Shown: piece by piece, positions 41,775-52,757 of the stretch | Position numbering within the stretch: the first letter of the stretch is position 1 | Layout: every line of letters starts with the position of its first letter | NCBI GenBank assembly: GCA_036267875.1 | Contig: DATAVE010000160.1 | Location: forward strand, 17,418 to 81,417 | Length of the DNA: 64,000 bases | From: DASZTV01 sp036267875 | GTDB lineage: Bacteria > Actinomycetota > Actinomycetes > JAFAQI01 | Reading direction: 5' to 3' | Made by a program: the position numbers and the translations under genes | The notes under the pieces: generated by a model | What the model saw: the letters and a program-made list of their open reading frames with translations, nothing else | What the model was told of the DNA's origin: nothing | Database searches by the model: none

Positions 41775-43721
41775 ATGGTGGGGGAACCGGCACGACGCCG
41801 AAGGCGATCGAACGCAAAACAGGCTGGGGCTGGCACGACGCCGATCGCCGAGGGCGACGTGCGGGTGCGTCCTCCCGATCCCAGCGCTCGCGACAAGCTG
41901 CGCTACCGCTTCGATGCACTGCTCGCACGTGGACCGTTGGGCGTCATCGCGCTGCTGTTCGCGATCACGATGGCATTCGTCCTCGTTTCGGCAGCGATCA
42001 TCGCGCTCGCTGGCTCCCACTACGGGCAGAACGGAAGCACCTACCACGGCTTCGGCGAGGACTTCTGGCAGAGCCTGCTGCGGGTACTCGACACCGGCAC
42101 CATCGCGAATGACCCGCATTGGGGCGAACGGATCGTCGCCTTGGTGGTCACACTCGCCGGCATCATCATCGCCAGTGCCCTGATCGGCATCATCGCCACC
42201 GGTTTCGAGCAGCGCATCGAAGCCTTGCAGCGCGGCCGCGGCGCCGTGATCGAGAGCGGCCACACCCTGATCCTGGGCGTCTCGCCGCGGCTCTACTCCA
42301 TCCTCTCCGAGCTGATCACCGCCAACGAAAGCCAACGCCGGCCGGCCATTGTCGTGCTCTCGACGATGGAGAAGTCAGAGATCGAGGACGAGGTTGCTTC
42401 CCGCGTCGACGACCTCGAGAACACCCGGCTCGTATTCCGCACTGGAGATCCCGCGAACCCCGCCAACCTCGAGCGGGTGGCGATCGGTACTGCGCGATCC
42501 GTCGTCGTGCTGGCCGACGAGGAGTCCGACGGCGACGCGGGCGCGGTCAAGGCGACGCTCGCGGCGTACTCGATGATGCCGGCCGGGGAAGCCTCGATCG
42601 TCGTCGAGCTCGGGTCGGAGAGCACCGCGGAGGCGCTGGTCGCGGCGTGTGGCGACCGGGTGCTACCGGTGCACGCGGCCGACATCATCTCGAAGGTCGT
42701 CGCACAGGCGTGCCGGCAGGCCGGCCTTGGTGCCGTCTATCGCGAGCTCCTCGACTTCGACGGCGACGAGATCTACGAGACTGATACCGCCGAGGTCGTC
42801 GGCCGCCGCTTCGGCGACATCCTGCTTGCCTACAACGGATGCACGGTGATGGGCGTCAAGCACGCGGACGGGACGTTGAACCTCGGTCCGTCGATGGATC
42901 TGGTGATTGCCGAGGGCGACCGGCTCTTCGTCGTCGCGGAGGACGACAGCGTCGTGCACTTCAGCGGCGACTCGTCCATCACTGCGGCCCCGGCGGCAGA
43001 CGGCGCTGCGGCACCCGGAGCCGCAGAGCGTTTGCTGATCATCGGCTGGTCCGACCTGGGTGGGCGGATCGTCAGCGCGCTTGACGGCATGCTGTCCGCG
43101 GGCACAACGCTGCGAATCGCGGTCGATCCGGAGATCCTCGCTCCGGCCGACATCGCTGTTCCGCCGATCGCCCATCAGGTCGAGGTCATCGCCAACACCG
43201 GGATCGCCGACCTGGGCGTCGAGCAGTTCGACCAGATCTTCGTGTTGGGCTACCGCGGTCACATGTCGATGTCGGATGCCGACGCCCGCACGCTGCTTAC
43301 GATCATCACGCTCAACCGCAGACTTGCCGACGCCGGGCATCGGCCGCGGGTGGTGGCCGAGGTCCTGGAGTCGCGCACCGTGCCGATCGCGGCGACGGCA
43401 GGCATCGACGACTTCGTCGTGAGTGACGACCTCGCCAGCCTGCTGATCGCGCAACTGTCCGAGAACGCTCAGCTCGCGAAGGTCTTCGGTGAGCTGTTCG
43501 GGTCGACCGGCCCGACGATCGCGATGCAGCCAGCTTCGCGATACGTCGCGCTCGGCGAACACTCATGGGGCTCGGTCGTGCTCGCCGTCGCCAAGCGCGG
43601 CGACGTGGCCCTCGGGTTCCGAAGTGCCGATATGGCGGTGGTGGTAAACCCGAAGGAGTCAGGCCCGCTCGGATTCGGCGAGCACGAGCAGATCGTCGTA
43701 CTCACCCGCTCTGCGCCGTGA
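41775..43721 (+). CDS. CASTOR/POLLUX-like ion channel with RCK/TrkA-N domains
   Basis: The 648-residue product starts MVGEPARRRR at 41775. The N-terminus is basic and disordered. A TM helix (~60-85) is followed by a pore-like stretch (STYHGFGEDFWQSLLRVLDTGTI) and a second TM (~118-142). The pore lacks the K-channel GYG filter. Two Rossmann-type RCK blocks follow (HTLILGVSPRLYSILSELI and LLIIGWSDLGGRIVSAL). This is the build of the plant CASTOR/POLLUX nuclear channels and their bacterial relatives. It would gate cation flux in response to a cytosolic ligand. Its 3' end overlaps the convergent GT39 gene by 20 bp. Confidence 0.85.
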   Translation: MVGEPARRRRRSNAKQAGAGTTPIAEGDVRVRPPDPSARDKLRYRFDALLARGPLGVIALLFAITMAFVLVSAAIIALAGSHYGQNGSTYHGFGEDFWQSLLRVLDTGTIANDPHWGERIVALVVTLAGIIIASALIGIIATGFEQRIEALQRGRGAVIESGHTLILGVSPRLYSILSELITANESQRRPAIVVLSTMEKSEIEDEVASRVDDLENTRLVFRTGDPANPANLERVAIGTARSVVVLADEESDGDAGAVKATLAAYSMMPAGEASIVVELGSESTAEALVAACGDRVLPVHAADIISKVVAQACRQAGLGAVYRELLDFDGDEIYETDTAEVVGRRFGDILLAYNGCTVMGVKHADGTLNLGPSMDLVIAEGDRLFVVAEDDSVVHFSGDSSITAAPAADGAAAPGAAERLLIIGWSDLGGRIVSALDGMLSAGTTLRIAVDPEILAPADIAVPPIAHQVEVIANTGIADLGVEQFDQIFVLGYRGHMSMSDADARTLLTIITLNRRLADAGHRPRVVAEVLESRTVPIAATAGIDDFVVSDDLASLLIAQLSENAQLAKVFGELFGSTGPTIAMQPASRYVALGEHSWGSVVLAVAKRGDVALGFRSADMAVVVNPKESGPLGFGEHEQIVVLTRSAP

Positions 43722-45804
43722 GGTCGTAGACCGTCGTGCCACCGATCGTCGTCGAGGTGTACGTCGACTCGACCCACGAGGTGATCGCGGAGCCGGTGTC
43801 GGTGCCGCCCTGGCCCTGACCCGCACCCATCCCGGTGCCGCCGGGGATGAAGTAGTGAATCTTGCCTTCGGCGACCCAGGCCTTGAACTGCGCCAGCGTG
43901 GGTGACGGGTCGGTGCCGTTGAAGCCACCGATCGCCATCACCGGCTCGTCGCTGCCGAGCTGGTAGCCGGCGGCGTTCTGCGATCCGACCGTTGCGGCTG
44001 CCCAGCGGTAGCTCGACGCGTCAGCCTCGAGTGCGGCCACCAGAGCCGACGACGGGGTCGGCGCGTCGAGCAGCCCGCCAGCGCCACCCGTGAGGCCCCG
44101 GCCGAGCGATCCGCCGCTTCCGAACTGACCACCGATTCCGGGAAGTCCGCCCGTCGCCGACTGACCGCCCGGCCCGAAACCGCCGCCGGGAAAGCCACCA
44201 AAGTTTGGAATGCCTCCACCGGTCTGCCCGCCTGTCCCGCCGGCAAACCCGGGGAATCTGCCGGCTCCGCCGGGCGCGCCGCCTCGGCCTGGCCCGAAGC
44301 CGCCAGCGACCGACGGCCCGGCCGTCGGCAGCGAGCCGGTGTGTGGCGTCGCAGCAGTGGCAATGGAGTACGCCGCAGGACTTGCGAGCGATGCGACGAG
44401 TGCGACGCCTGCGATTGCTGGTGCGAGCCGTCGGTTGAGATACGGCGCGGCGAGGATTGCGAGTGCTACCGCCGTACCGATTGCCGGGACGACGAATCGC
44501 AGCCACGGGTGCCAGTCCGGAGTGCGGTCGAGCAGCGCCCAGGCCCACCAGGAGCTGAGCAGAACTGCTGCCGAGAGCGCGACGCGGGCGAACAACTCAC
44601 CGCGGTGCTCCCACATCGTGACGGCGCCGATGCCGACGAGCGCGCCGGTCGCCGGGGCGAGGGCGACTGTGTAGTACGGGTGGATGATCCCGGACATGTA
44701 GCTGAAGGTCAGCCCGGTCACGAGCAGCGAGCCGCCCCAGAGGATCAGCTGCGCGCGGCGGCCATCGGTGCGCGGCGCGCGGCGGAGCTGCCAGAACATC
44801 GCGACGAGCAGGAGCAGCGCGGTCGGGATGAGCCACGCGGCCTGGCTGCCGAACTCGTTGCTGAACATCCGCAGCAGGCCGGTCTTGCCCCACATGCTGA
44901 CGTTGGTGCCACCACCACCGCCTCCGACACTGCCGGTCTCGCTTCCGGTGATCCGGCCGAGGCCGTTGTAGCCAAAGATCAGATTGAGCAGGCTGTTGTT
45001 CTGCGAGCCGCCGATGTAGGGCCGCGAGGAAGCCGGCCACAGTTCGACGATCGCGACCCACCAACCGGACGCGACGACCATCGCGACGCCGGCGGCGAGC
45101 AGGGAAAGGATCCGCCGCTTGAGTGTGGTGTCCGCTGCGATCAGATATGCAAGACCGAAGGCGGGTACGACGAGGAACGCCTGCATCATCTTGGTGATGA
45201 AGCCGGTGCCGACGAGTAGCCCGGCGAACAGCAGCCACCTCGTAGCGCCTCGGGTTGGCGCGGCGTCGACGGCACGAGTGACGGCGTATGACGCGGCGAC
45301 CAGCAGCAGGACCAGCATCGCGTCGGGGTTGTTGAACCGGAACATCAGCGTGGCGATCGGTGTGAGCGCCAGCGTCGCGCCGGCGATGAGGCCGGCGGTA
45401 GCGCTGAAGTGCCGTCGTACCGTCACGTAGAGCAGCCCCACTGCCGCGACTCCCATCAGGGCTTCGGGCACCAGGATCGACCAGCTGTTGACGCCGAAGA
45501 TCCGGGCGGAGATGTCCATCACCCAGAGAAACGCGGGCGGCTTGTCGACCGTGATCGAGTTCCCAGAGTCGAGCGAGCCGAAGAAGAACGCCTTCCACGA
45601 GTGCGTGCTCGCCTGGACGGCGGCGCTGTAGAAGCTGTTCGCCCAACCCGATGCCCCGAGCCCCCAGATGTAGAGGAATCCCGTACTCGTCAGCAGCGTG
45701 AGCAGCGCAGGTCGTACCCACCTCGGGTCGCCAGGACGCTCGGCGGGGGGCTCGGATACGAGCTCCGGCGGGGCCTCGGGCAGCGGCTCGAGGAACGTGG
45801 TCAT
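43702..45804 (-). CDS. GT39/ArnT-like membrane glycosyltransferase with Gly-rich insert
   Basis: The 700-residue polytopic protein uses the GT-C fold. The N-terminal outside loop has SFYSAAVQASTHSWKAFFFGSLD with catalytic-type acidic residues, followed by about a dozen TM helices. A strongly Gly/Pro/Phe-rich insert (~490-575, GGFPGGGFGPGG) precedes a soluble C-terminal domain (YRWAAATVGSQNAAGYQLGSDEPVMAIGGFNG) like the YkcA/B C-terminal domain. It transfers a sugar from a polyprenyl-phosphate donor to an outside acceptor. The adjacent GT2-GtrA gene (4-bp overlap) would make and flip that donor. Confidence 0.88.
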   Translation of the reverse strand: MTTFLEPLPEAPPELVSEPPAERPGDPRWVRPALLTLLTSTGFLYIWGLGASGWANSFYSAAVQASTHSWKAFFFGSLDSGNSITVDKPPAFLWVMDISARIFGVNSWSILVPEALMGVAAVGLLYVTVRRHFSATAGLIAGATLALTPIATLMFRFNNPDAMLVLLLVAASYAVTRAVDAAPTRGATRWLLFAGLLVGTGFITKMMQAFLVVPAFGLAYLIAADTTLKRRILSLLAAGVAMVVASGWWVAIVELWPASSRPYIGGSQNNSLLNLIFGYNGLGRITGSETGSVGGGGGGTNVSMWGKTGLLRMFSNEFGSQAAWLIPTALLLLVAMFWQLRRAPRTDGRRAQLILWGGSLLVTGLTFSYMSGIIHPYYTVALAPATGALVGIGAVTMWEHRGELFARVALSAAVLLSSWWAWALLDRTPDWHPWLRFVVPAIGTAVALAILAAPYLNRRLAPAIAGVALVASLASPAAYSIATAATPHTGSLPTAGPSVAGGFGPGRGGAPGGAGRFPGFAGGTGGQTGGGIPNFGGFPGGGFGPGGQSATGGLPGIGGQFGSGGSLGRGLTGGAGGLLDAPTPSSALVAALEADASSYRWAAATVGSQNAAGYQLGSDEPVMAIGGFNGTDPSPTLAQFKAWVAEGKIHYFIPGGTGMGAGQGQGGTDTGSAITSWVESTYTSTTIGGTTVYDLTAQSG

Positions 45805-46943
45805 GGCATGCTCCGGAAGACTCGACGTAGGCCGACGAACCGCAGCACGGTCGCCGAGAGGTTGGCGATGACAAGAACTACGAGCTCAGTGGAACGGGTT
45901 GGGGACGCAGTCACGACGTGCAGTACCGCGATCGACCCTGAGGTGACCACGAGTGCGACGGCGAAGATGCCGAGACCTTGCAGCTGATGACGAACTGCGT
46001 CCGTCTTGCCTCGGATGTCGAAGGTGAGCCGGCGGTTGGCGGAGGTGTTGGCGATTGCCGTCACCAGCAGGGCGAGGGCGTTGGCGAGCTGAGCGGCCAT
46101 CGTCGTACGTAGAGCGGCGTAGAGCGCGACGTAGGCAAGAGTGCTCGCGACGCCGATCCCGGCGAAACGAATCACCTGGCCAGCGGACCGCCCGCGCAGC
46201 ACTAGTCGGACGACACCCTTGAGGTCGGCGATGACGGTCGGCACGATGTCGACCCGGCTGTCCGGGTCGTCGGTCCAGTCGACTGGGACCTCGTGGATGC
46301 GCAAGCCTTCGCGCTCGGCGAGGACGAGCAGCTCGGTATCGAAGAACCATGCCTCGTCGTCGACGAGCGGGAGAAGGCGCTTTGCGACATCGGCGCGGAT
46401 CGCCTTGAAGCCGCACTGCGCATCGCTGAACCGGGTAGCGAGGACCGAGTGCAGGATCGTGTTGTAGCTGCGCGAGATCAGCTCGCGCTTCGGTCCGCGA
46501 AGGACCCGCGCGTTGCCAGCGAGTCGGGTGCCGATCGAGATGTCGGAGTGGCCGGACAGCAGCGGCGCGACGAGGGGCAGCAGCGCTTTGAGGTCGGTCG
46601 AGAGGTCGACGTCCATGTAGGCGAGGACGGCCGCGTCACTGGCCGACCAGGCGCGGCGCAGCGCGCGGCCGCGACCCTTTTCGGGGAGCCGGATCAGCCG
46701 TACGTCGGAGAGCTCTCGGGTGAGGTCCTGTGCGATGACGTAGGTCGCGTCGGTGCTTGCGTTGTCGACGATCGTGATTCGCGCGGATAGCGGGAAGGAC
46801 GTTGCGAGGTAGGTGCGGAGCCGGCGTACCGAGGCTTCGAGGCTTGCCTGCTCGTTGTAGACCGGGATGACGATGTCGACCGCGGGTGCGGTCTCGGCGT
46901 TGCCGATTGCCGCTGCGGGGCGGAGGTCGAGTGCGGTGCTCAT
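45801..46943 (-). CDS. bifunctional GT2 (DPM1-like) / GtrA protein
   Basis: The 380-residue fusion has an N-terminal polyprenyl-phosphate glycosyltransferase (~20-240). It shows VDIVIPVYNEQASLEASV, the nucleotide-binding VDNASTDAT and the metal-binding DVDLSTD. A C-terminal GtrA domain of four TM helices follows (~250-375, VIRFAGIGVASTLAYVALYA). The GT2 part charges undecaprenyl phosphate with a sugar and the GtrA part is thought to help flip it. It is translationally coupled to the GT39 gene, forming a surface-glycosylation pair. Confidence 0.9.
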   Translation of the reverse strand: MSTALDLRPAAAIGNAETAPAVDIVIPVYNEQASLEASVRRLRTYLATSFPLSARITIVDNASTDATYVIAQDLTRELSDVRLIRLPEKGRGRALRRAWSASDAAVLAYMDVDLSTDLKALLPLVAPLLSGHSDISIGTRLAGNARVLRGPKRELISRSYNTILHSVLATRFSDAQCGFKAIRADVAKRLLPLVDDEAWFFDTELLVLAEREGLRIHEVPVDWTDDPDSRVDIVPTVIADLKGVVRLVLRGRSAGQVIRFAGIGVASTLAYVALYAALRTTMAAQLANALALLVTAIANTSANRRLTFDIRGKTDAVRHQLQGLGIFAVALVVTSGSIAVLHVVTASPTRSTELVVLVIANLSATVLRFVGLRRVFRSMP

Positions 46944-47020
46944 GACGATCAGAGTCGCGGCCGGAGATCAACGAAACGTGAGTCCCACCTGCAAGTTCCC
47001 TGTGAATGCCAGAGCGATAC

Positions 47021-48913
47021 CTACGTGCCATCCGCTCCAAGGTCGTAGAGCGTGGTGCCGTCAACCGTGACAGCCGTGAAGTTGGCTTCGACCCACGAGG
47101 TGATCTCCGACGCAGTGAGCCTCCCGACGCCGGCCCGATTGGCCGAGATGCCGGTGCCACCGACGATGAAGAAGTGGATCTTGCCCTGCGCGACCCAGGT
47201 CTCGAACTGCGCCAGCGTGGGTGTGGGATCTGTGCCGTTGTAGCCGCCGATCGCCATTATCGCCTTGTCGGTAGCGAGCTCGTAGCCTGCGGCGTTCTCC
47301 GAACCGACCGTCGCAGCGACCCAGCGGGAACGCGAGGCATCAGTCTCGAGCGCCTGGGCCACCGCACCAGGAACCGTTGGAGCGTCGAGCAGACTGCTGT
47401 AGTTGTGGCTGGTCGTGCTCGCGGGACCGGCGGTCGGCAGCGAGCCGGAGTGCAATGCGCCGGCCGTCGCGATCGAGTACGCCGCGGGCCCGGCGATGGA
47501 GGCAAACAGCGCGGCCACAGCGATCACTGGGCCAAACCGTCGCCCGAGGAACGGCGTGGCAGCGATCCCGACGATCGCAGCTCCACCGGCGAAAACCACG
47601 AGGACCCGAAGCTCGACATGCCAGGTCGGGTCCCGGTCCAGGAGCTGCACGGCCCACCAGGTCGTCAAGCCGACCGCAGCAGCCAGGACGATCCTCGAGG
47701 ACCGCTCGTTTCGGCGCGCCCACAACGACGTCGCGCCGATGCCGACGAGAGCGCCGATCGCCGGCGTGAGAGCGACCGTGTAGTACGGGTGGGTGATGCC
47801 GGACATCAGGCTGAACGTCAGCCCGGTCCCGAGCAGCCATCCGCCCCAGATCACGAGCTGCGCGCGTCGCGGATCGGTACGAGGCGTGCGCCGGCTCAGC
47901 CAGAGCATCGTTACGAGCAGCAACAGCGCGGCCGGGATCAACCAGGAAGCCTGTGCCCCGAACTTGATGCTGAACAGTCGCAGGAGGCTGGGATTGCCGA
48001 CTCCGCTGATCCCGACTGAGCCGGTCTCATGTCCGGTCAGGCGGCCCAGGCCGTTGTAGCCGAACACCAGGCTCAGAATGCTGTTGTTCTGCGAGCCGCC
48101 GATGTAAGGCCGCGACGACGCCGGCCACAGCGTCACGATCGCGATCCACCAGCCGGAGCCGACGAGCATCGCCGCACCCGCCGCGAGCAGCTGCCGCACG
48201 CGTCGCTTCAGCGAGGTGTCCGCGGCGATCAGATAGGCAAGACCGAAGGCAGGTACGACCAGGAAGGCCTGCATCATCTTCGTGATGAAGCCGGTGCCGA
48301 CAAGCAGCCCGGCGAAGAGCAGCCACCGTGTCGATGAAGCTCGTGTTGATGCACCCCCTGTCGAGGAGGCCGATTCGATCGCGCGGTTGACGGCGTACGC
48401 CGCAGCCACGAGCAACAGCACGAGGAACGCGTCAGGGTTGTTGAAGCGGAACATCACCGTCGCGACTGGCGTCAGGGCCATCACCGCACCGGCCAGCAGA
48501 CCGGCGGCCGGCGAGAAGATCCGGCGCACCGTCAGGTAGAGCAGGCCGACTGCCGCGACGCCCATCAGTGCCTCGGGCACGAGGATCGAGGCGCTGTTCA
48601 CGCCGAAGATCCGCGCCGAGAGGTCCATCACCCACAACGCGGCGGGTGGCTTGTCGACGGTGATCGAGTTCGCGGAGTCGAGCGAGCCGAAGAAGAACGC
48701 CTTCCACGAGTGCGTGCTCGCCTGCACAGCGGCGCTGTAGAAGCTGTTCGCCCAGCCGGCTTGGCCGAGGCCCCAGATGTAGAGGAGTCCGGTCCCGACG
48801 AGCAGTGACACGACGCTCGGCCGGACCCATTTGGGATCTTGCGTCGGGCTGCGCACGACGACTGCCGGGACGACCGGTGCGCGCCGCGACGGTGCTTCGA
48901 GGAGGGTCGTCAC
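47021..48913 (-). CDS. GT39/ArnT-like membrane glycosyltransferase (paralogue)
   Basis: The 630-residue paralogue of 43702-45804 shares WGLGQAGWANSFYSAAVQAS, SARIFGVNSASILVPEALMG, NNPDAFLVLL and the soluble C-terminal domain (WVAATVGSENAAGYELATDKAIMAIGGYNG). It lacks the long Gly-rich insert, which accounts for the length difference. It overlaps the small GtrA gene by 4 bp. The two glycosyltransferases probably share donor type and differ in acceptor. Confidence 0.88.
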   Translation of the reverse strand: MTTLLEAPSRRAPVVPAVVVRSPTQDPKWVRPSVVSLLVGTGLLYIWGLGQAGWANSFYSAAVQASTHSWKAFFFGSLDSANSITVDKPPAALWVMDLSARIFGVNSASILVPEALMGVAAVGLLYLTVRRIFSPAAGLLAGAVMALTPVATVMFRFNNPDAFLVLLLVAAAYAVNRAIESASSTGGASTRASSTRWLLFAGLLVGTGFITKMMQAFLVVPAFGLAYLIAADTSLKRRVRQLLAAGAAMLVGSGWWIAIVTLWPASSRPYIGGSQNNSILSLVFGYNGLGRLTGHETGSVGISGVGNPSLLRLFSIKFGAQASWLIPAALLLLVTMLWLSRRTPRTDPRRAQLVIWGGWLLGTGLTFSLMSGITHPYYTVALTPAIGALVGIGATSLWARRNERSSRIVLAAAVGLTTWWAVQLLDRDPTWHVELRVLVVFAGGAAIVGIAATPFLGRRFGPVIAVAALFASIAGPAAYSIATAGALHSGSLPTAGPASTTSHNYSSLLDAPTVPGAVAQALETDASRSRWVAATVGSENAAGYELATDKAIMAIGGYNGTDPTPTLAQFETWVAQGKIHFFIVGGTGISANRAGVGRLTASEITSWVEANFTAVTVDGTTLYDLGADGT

Positions 48914-49362
48914 GGCGAGGTCCGGGCCACGCGGAAAACCCGGCGCAGCAGCACGAACCGGAGCGCAGTCGCAGCAAGGTTCGCAACGACGAGTACGGCG
49001 ATCTCAGTGATGCGTGCGGGATCTGGCGACGAGAGGTGAAGCGCGGCGAGCGAGCCGGAGGTGATCGTCAGTGCCACCGCGAAGACGCCGAGGCCCTGCA
49101 GCTGGTGGCGCATGACGTCGCGGCGACCCTGCACCGCGAACGTCACTCGGCGGTTGGCTGCGGTGTTGGCGATCGCGGTGGCGAAGAGCGCGAGGGCATT
49201 GGCGAGCAGCGACGGCATCGCCGTACGGAGGCCGGCGTACAGCCCGATGTAGGCAGCCGTGCTGACGATGCCGATCGCCGCGAACCGCACGAGCTGCCTC
49301 GACGGCCGCATCGGCGCCATTGAGATTCGCAGCCGCGGAGTGGCCTCGATCACCGTGCTCAT
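48910..49362 (-). CDS. GtrA-family membrane protein
   Basis: The 150-residue product has four TM helices in a GtrA domain (QLVRFAAIGIVSTAAYIGLYAG, NANRRVTF-like TAANRRVTFAVQG, HQLQGLGVFAVALTITSGSLA). It corresponds closely to the C-terminal half of the GT2-GtrA fusion at 45801-46943, and even begins with a similar MST leader. It looks like a duplicate that lost its GT2 domain. It is coupled to the GT39 paralogue and probably relies on the GT2 of the neighbouring pair for the charged lipid. Confidence 0.85.
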   Translation of the reverse strand: MSTVIEATPRLRISMAPMRPSRQLVRFAAIGIVSTAAYIGLYAGLRTAMPSLLANALALFATAIANTAANRRVTFAVQGRRDVMRHQLQGLGVFAVALTITSGSLAALHLSSPDPARITEIAVLVVANLAATALRFVLLRRVFRVARTSP

Positions 49363-49471
49363 GGGCCCAGTGTCTGGGCAAAGTCCCCGCCAAAGAAGAG
49401 GCGCGAATGGGGCAAATGCCCGTGGGGCCGAATTCAGTCATTTGTGACTATGCGCGGGTGGTTCTGACGTA

Positions 49472-50235
49472 CTACGAGCGGGGCTCCCAGCTGAAGTAAC
49501 GGACCGAGATGACTATCCCGCCGACTCCCCATGCGGCGACGACGAGGACGTCGCTCCACCGGAACGGCGTACCGAGAAAGCCCGCAAGCATGCCGTCGGC
49601 AAAGTGCCGGACCGGGAAGATTCGGCCGACCCACTTCACCCAACTCGCTGAGTCATCGCCGATCGGGATGAAGACACCGGACAGAAACAGCAGCGGCAGG
49701 ATCGATGCCTGTACGACGGGTGCGGCCGCATCGACGTTGGGGATCGCAGCGGTGATCGCGAAGCCGAGAGCGCTGAACGACATGGCACCGACCGCGAGCA
49801 TCACGAGGAACCTGACGAGCGTCATCCCGCTGGGGATCTCGGCGCTATAGGCCGCACGGCCGAAGCCAGCGGTGAGGACGACGAGCAGCAGCGCGATCAG
49901 CATCGCGTGGAGGACGCGGGCAGCGAAGAACGCGAGTGGCGGCATGGGAGTGCCGTTGACGCGTTTGAGTACGCCGAAGTCGCGTTGCGAGGCGAGCGAG
50001 ATCGACACGTAGGTGTAGCAGGCCGAGATCACCCCGAAGGCGGCCATCTGCGCGACGTAGTACGTCGACTGATGCAGCCGCCGCCCGAACAGGAAGACGC
50101 TGCCGTCGCCGAGTAGCGACGTGAAGATCACCAACAGCATCAGTGGGAACAGGAAGGTGAAGAACGCTGCCGTCGGGTTGCGCCAGTAGGTCTTGTTCAC
50201 GAACCGCAGCTGCAGCGCGGTGAGCCGCAGCGTCC

Positions 50236-50239
<4 letters not shown>
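49472..50239 (-). CDS. ABC-2 type exporter permease
   Basis: The 255-residue polytopic protein has about six TM helices. Features of the ABC-2/DrrB class are the N-terminal FVNKTYWRNPTAAFFTFLFPL, the LLFLSGVFIPIG segment and a C-terminal IFPVRHFADGML. It overlaps the ATPase gene by 4 bp. With it, it forms a heteromeric exporter of a lipophilic compound or drug. Confidence 0.88.
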
Positions 50240-51137
<898 letters not shown>

Positions 51138-51141
<4 letters not shown>

Positions 51142-52403
51142 CCCACACCCTTAGGGGCCTGCTGCTTCATGAAGCCGAACATATAGCCGGCAATGCGCCG
51201 CATCTGGATCTCATCTGACCCCTCGGTGATTCGGTACCGGCGGTGGTGACGGTAGATGTGCTCGAACGGCTTGTGTCGGGAGTAGCCCAGCCCACCGTGC
51301 ACCTGCATTGCTTGGTCGGCTGCGTCGCAGCACAGCCGGTTCGCCCAGTAGTTGCACATCGACACTTCGCGCGACGCCGTGAAGACTCCTTCGGTGTCCA
51401 TTCGCCATGCCGTCTTGTGGATCAGCGCGCGCACCATCTCCGCCCGCGTCTCGAGCTCGACCAGCGGAAACTGGATCGCCTGGTTCGTCGCAAGCGGCTT
51501 GCCGAACGGCGCGCGGCTCTTCGCGTACTCGACCGATTCGTTGATGCAGAACTGCGCGGCGCCGAGACTCGATGCGGCTTGGCGGATCCGGTTCTCGTTG
51601 AAGAAGTGCTGCACGACGGCGAGCCCGCGACCTTCGCCGCCGAAGATCGCGGAGTCAGGGACCCGTACGTCGGTCAACGTGATGTGCGCGTGGTCGGTCG
51701 GCATGTTGAAGGTCCAGAGGTACTCCTCGACCTTGAAGCCCGGGGCGTCAGTCGGGACGAGGAACGCCGTGATGCCGCGACCGTCGCCGGCTTCACCTGA
51801 CGTGCGGGCCATGATCATGTCGGCGGTTGCGGCGTGGATGCCGGTGTTCCAGGTCTTCTCGCCGTTGATGACCCACTCGTCGCCGTCGCGTACGGCGGTG
51901 GTCTCCATGTGCGTTGCGTCCGAGCCGTGATCGGGCTCGGTGATCCCGAACGCGAAGAACTTCTTGCCCCGCAGCAGCCCGTCGATCCAGTCGGCCTTCT
52001 GCGCATCGGTGCCGTAGTGCAGCATCAGCAGCAACGCCACGTTGTTGCCGACGATCGAGTGCTCGTTCTGCAGGTCGCAGTGCAGCCCGAGGCCCTTCGC
52101 CGCGAGGTGCTCGCGAATGATCGCCATCGCGAGGTTGGAGCCGTCCTTCCCGCCGTACTCCTTGGGGTAGGGGAAGCGGTAGTGCCCGGCTTGGTCCGCG
52201 CGCATCCGCGCCTCGTGGAGCAGCAGTTCCCACTCGTGGTTGGGCAGGCCTTGCCGGTCCCAGTCGGTGCGGGCGTCCTCGCGACGATGGTCGAAGAACC
52301 GGACGTTGTCGTTCTGCTCTTCGAGCGGCTTGATCTCGCGTTCGATGAACGCGTCCAGCTCGTCGAGGTACGCCGCAAGATCAGCCGGGATCGCAAAGTC
52401 CAT
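51138..52403 (-). CDS. acyl-CoA dehydrogenase (ACAD10/11-like)
   Basis: The 421-residue FAD enzyme has FFAFGITEPDHGSDATHMETTAVRDGDEWVINGEKTWNTG, the NFFNENRIRQAASSLGAAQFC-type helix, and QVHGGLGYSRHKPFEHIYRHHRRYRITEGSDEIQMRRIA near the end. The Arg/His-rich end and the phosphotransferase and DUF6285 genes directly upstream match the arrangement of ACAD10/11-type systems, where a kinase-like protein phosphorylates a hydroxyacyl-CoA before elimination. It would then act on a 4-hydroxyacyl-type substrate. This is inference from neighbourhood. Confidence 0.9.
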
Positions 52404-52421
52404 GCGCTGGAACCTAGTGGG

Positions 52422-52757
52422 CTATCCCAGATGCTTGGGGTTGGCGATGGCCAGTGCCGCTTCTACCGACGGGCGCAGCGTTGCGAGCAGCTCGCCCATT
52501 CGGCCATCCATTGCTCCACCACGGATTGCCGCGACCAGCTCTTGGTCGTCTGCGACACCCAGCTCCGCGAGCCGTTCGGTGTGTGCGCTGTGCAGCGCGG
52601 GTCCGTCGGCGAGCTCTCGTTGCAGGATCGCCATGACGTTCGCGGCGACGAGTGCCTGGAAGTGCAGCCTGCCTTCGAGCGCCGGCATGACCTCCTCGCG
52701 CAGGAAGCCTTCGACAGCTTCGGCGAGCTGCGCCGCGCTGGGATATCCGTCGCTCAC
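52422..52757 (-). CDS. DUF6285-like small protein
   Basis: The 111-residue soluble protein (GTG at 52757 overlapping the phosphotransferase stop) is helical, with YPSAAQLAEAVEGFLREEVMPALEGRLHFQALVAANVMAILQREL. It matches the DUF6285 family, which is found almost always between an aminoglycoside-phosphotransferase-like gene and an acyl-CoA dehydrogenase. Probably an accessory subunit of the kinase-like enzyme. The longer reading frame extending to 52916 runs into that gene and is rejected. Confidence 0.8.
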   Translation of the reverse strand: MSDGYPSAAQLAEAVEGFLREEVMPALEGRLHFQALVAANVMAILQRELADGPALHSAHTERLAELGVADDQELVAAIRGGAMDGRMGELLATLRPSVEAALAIANPKHLG

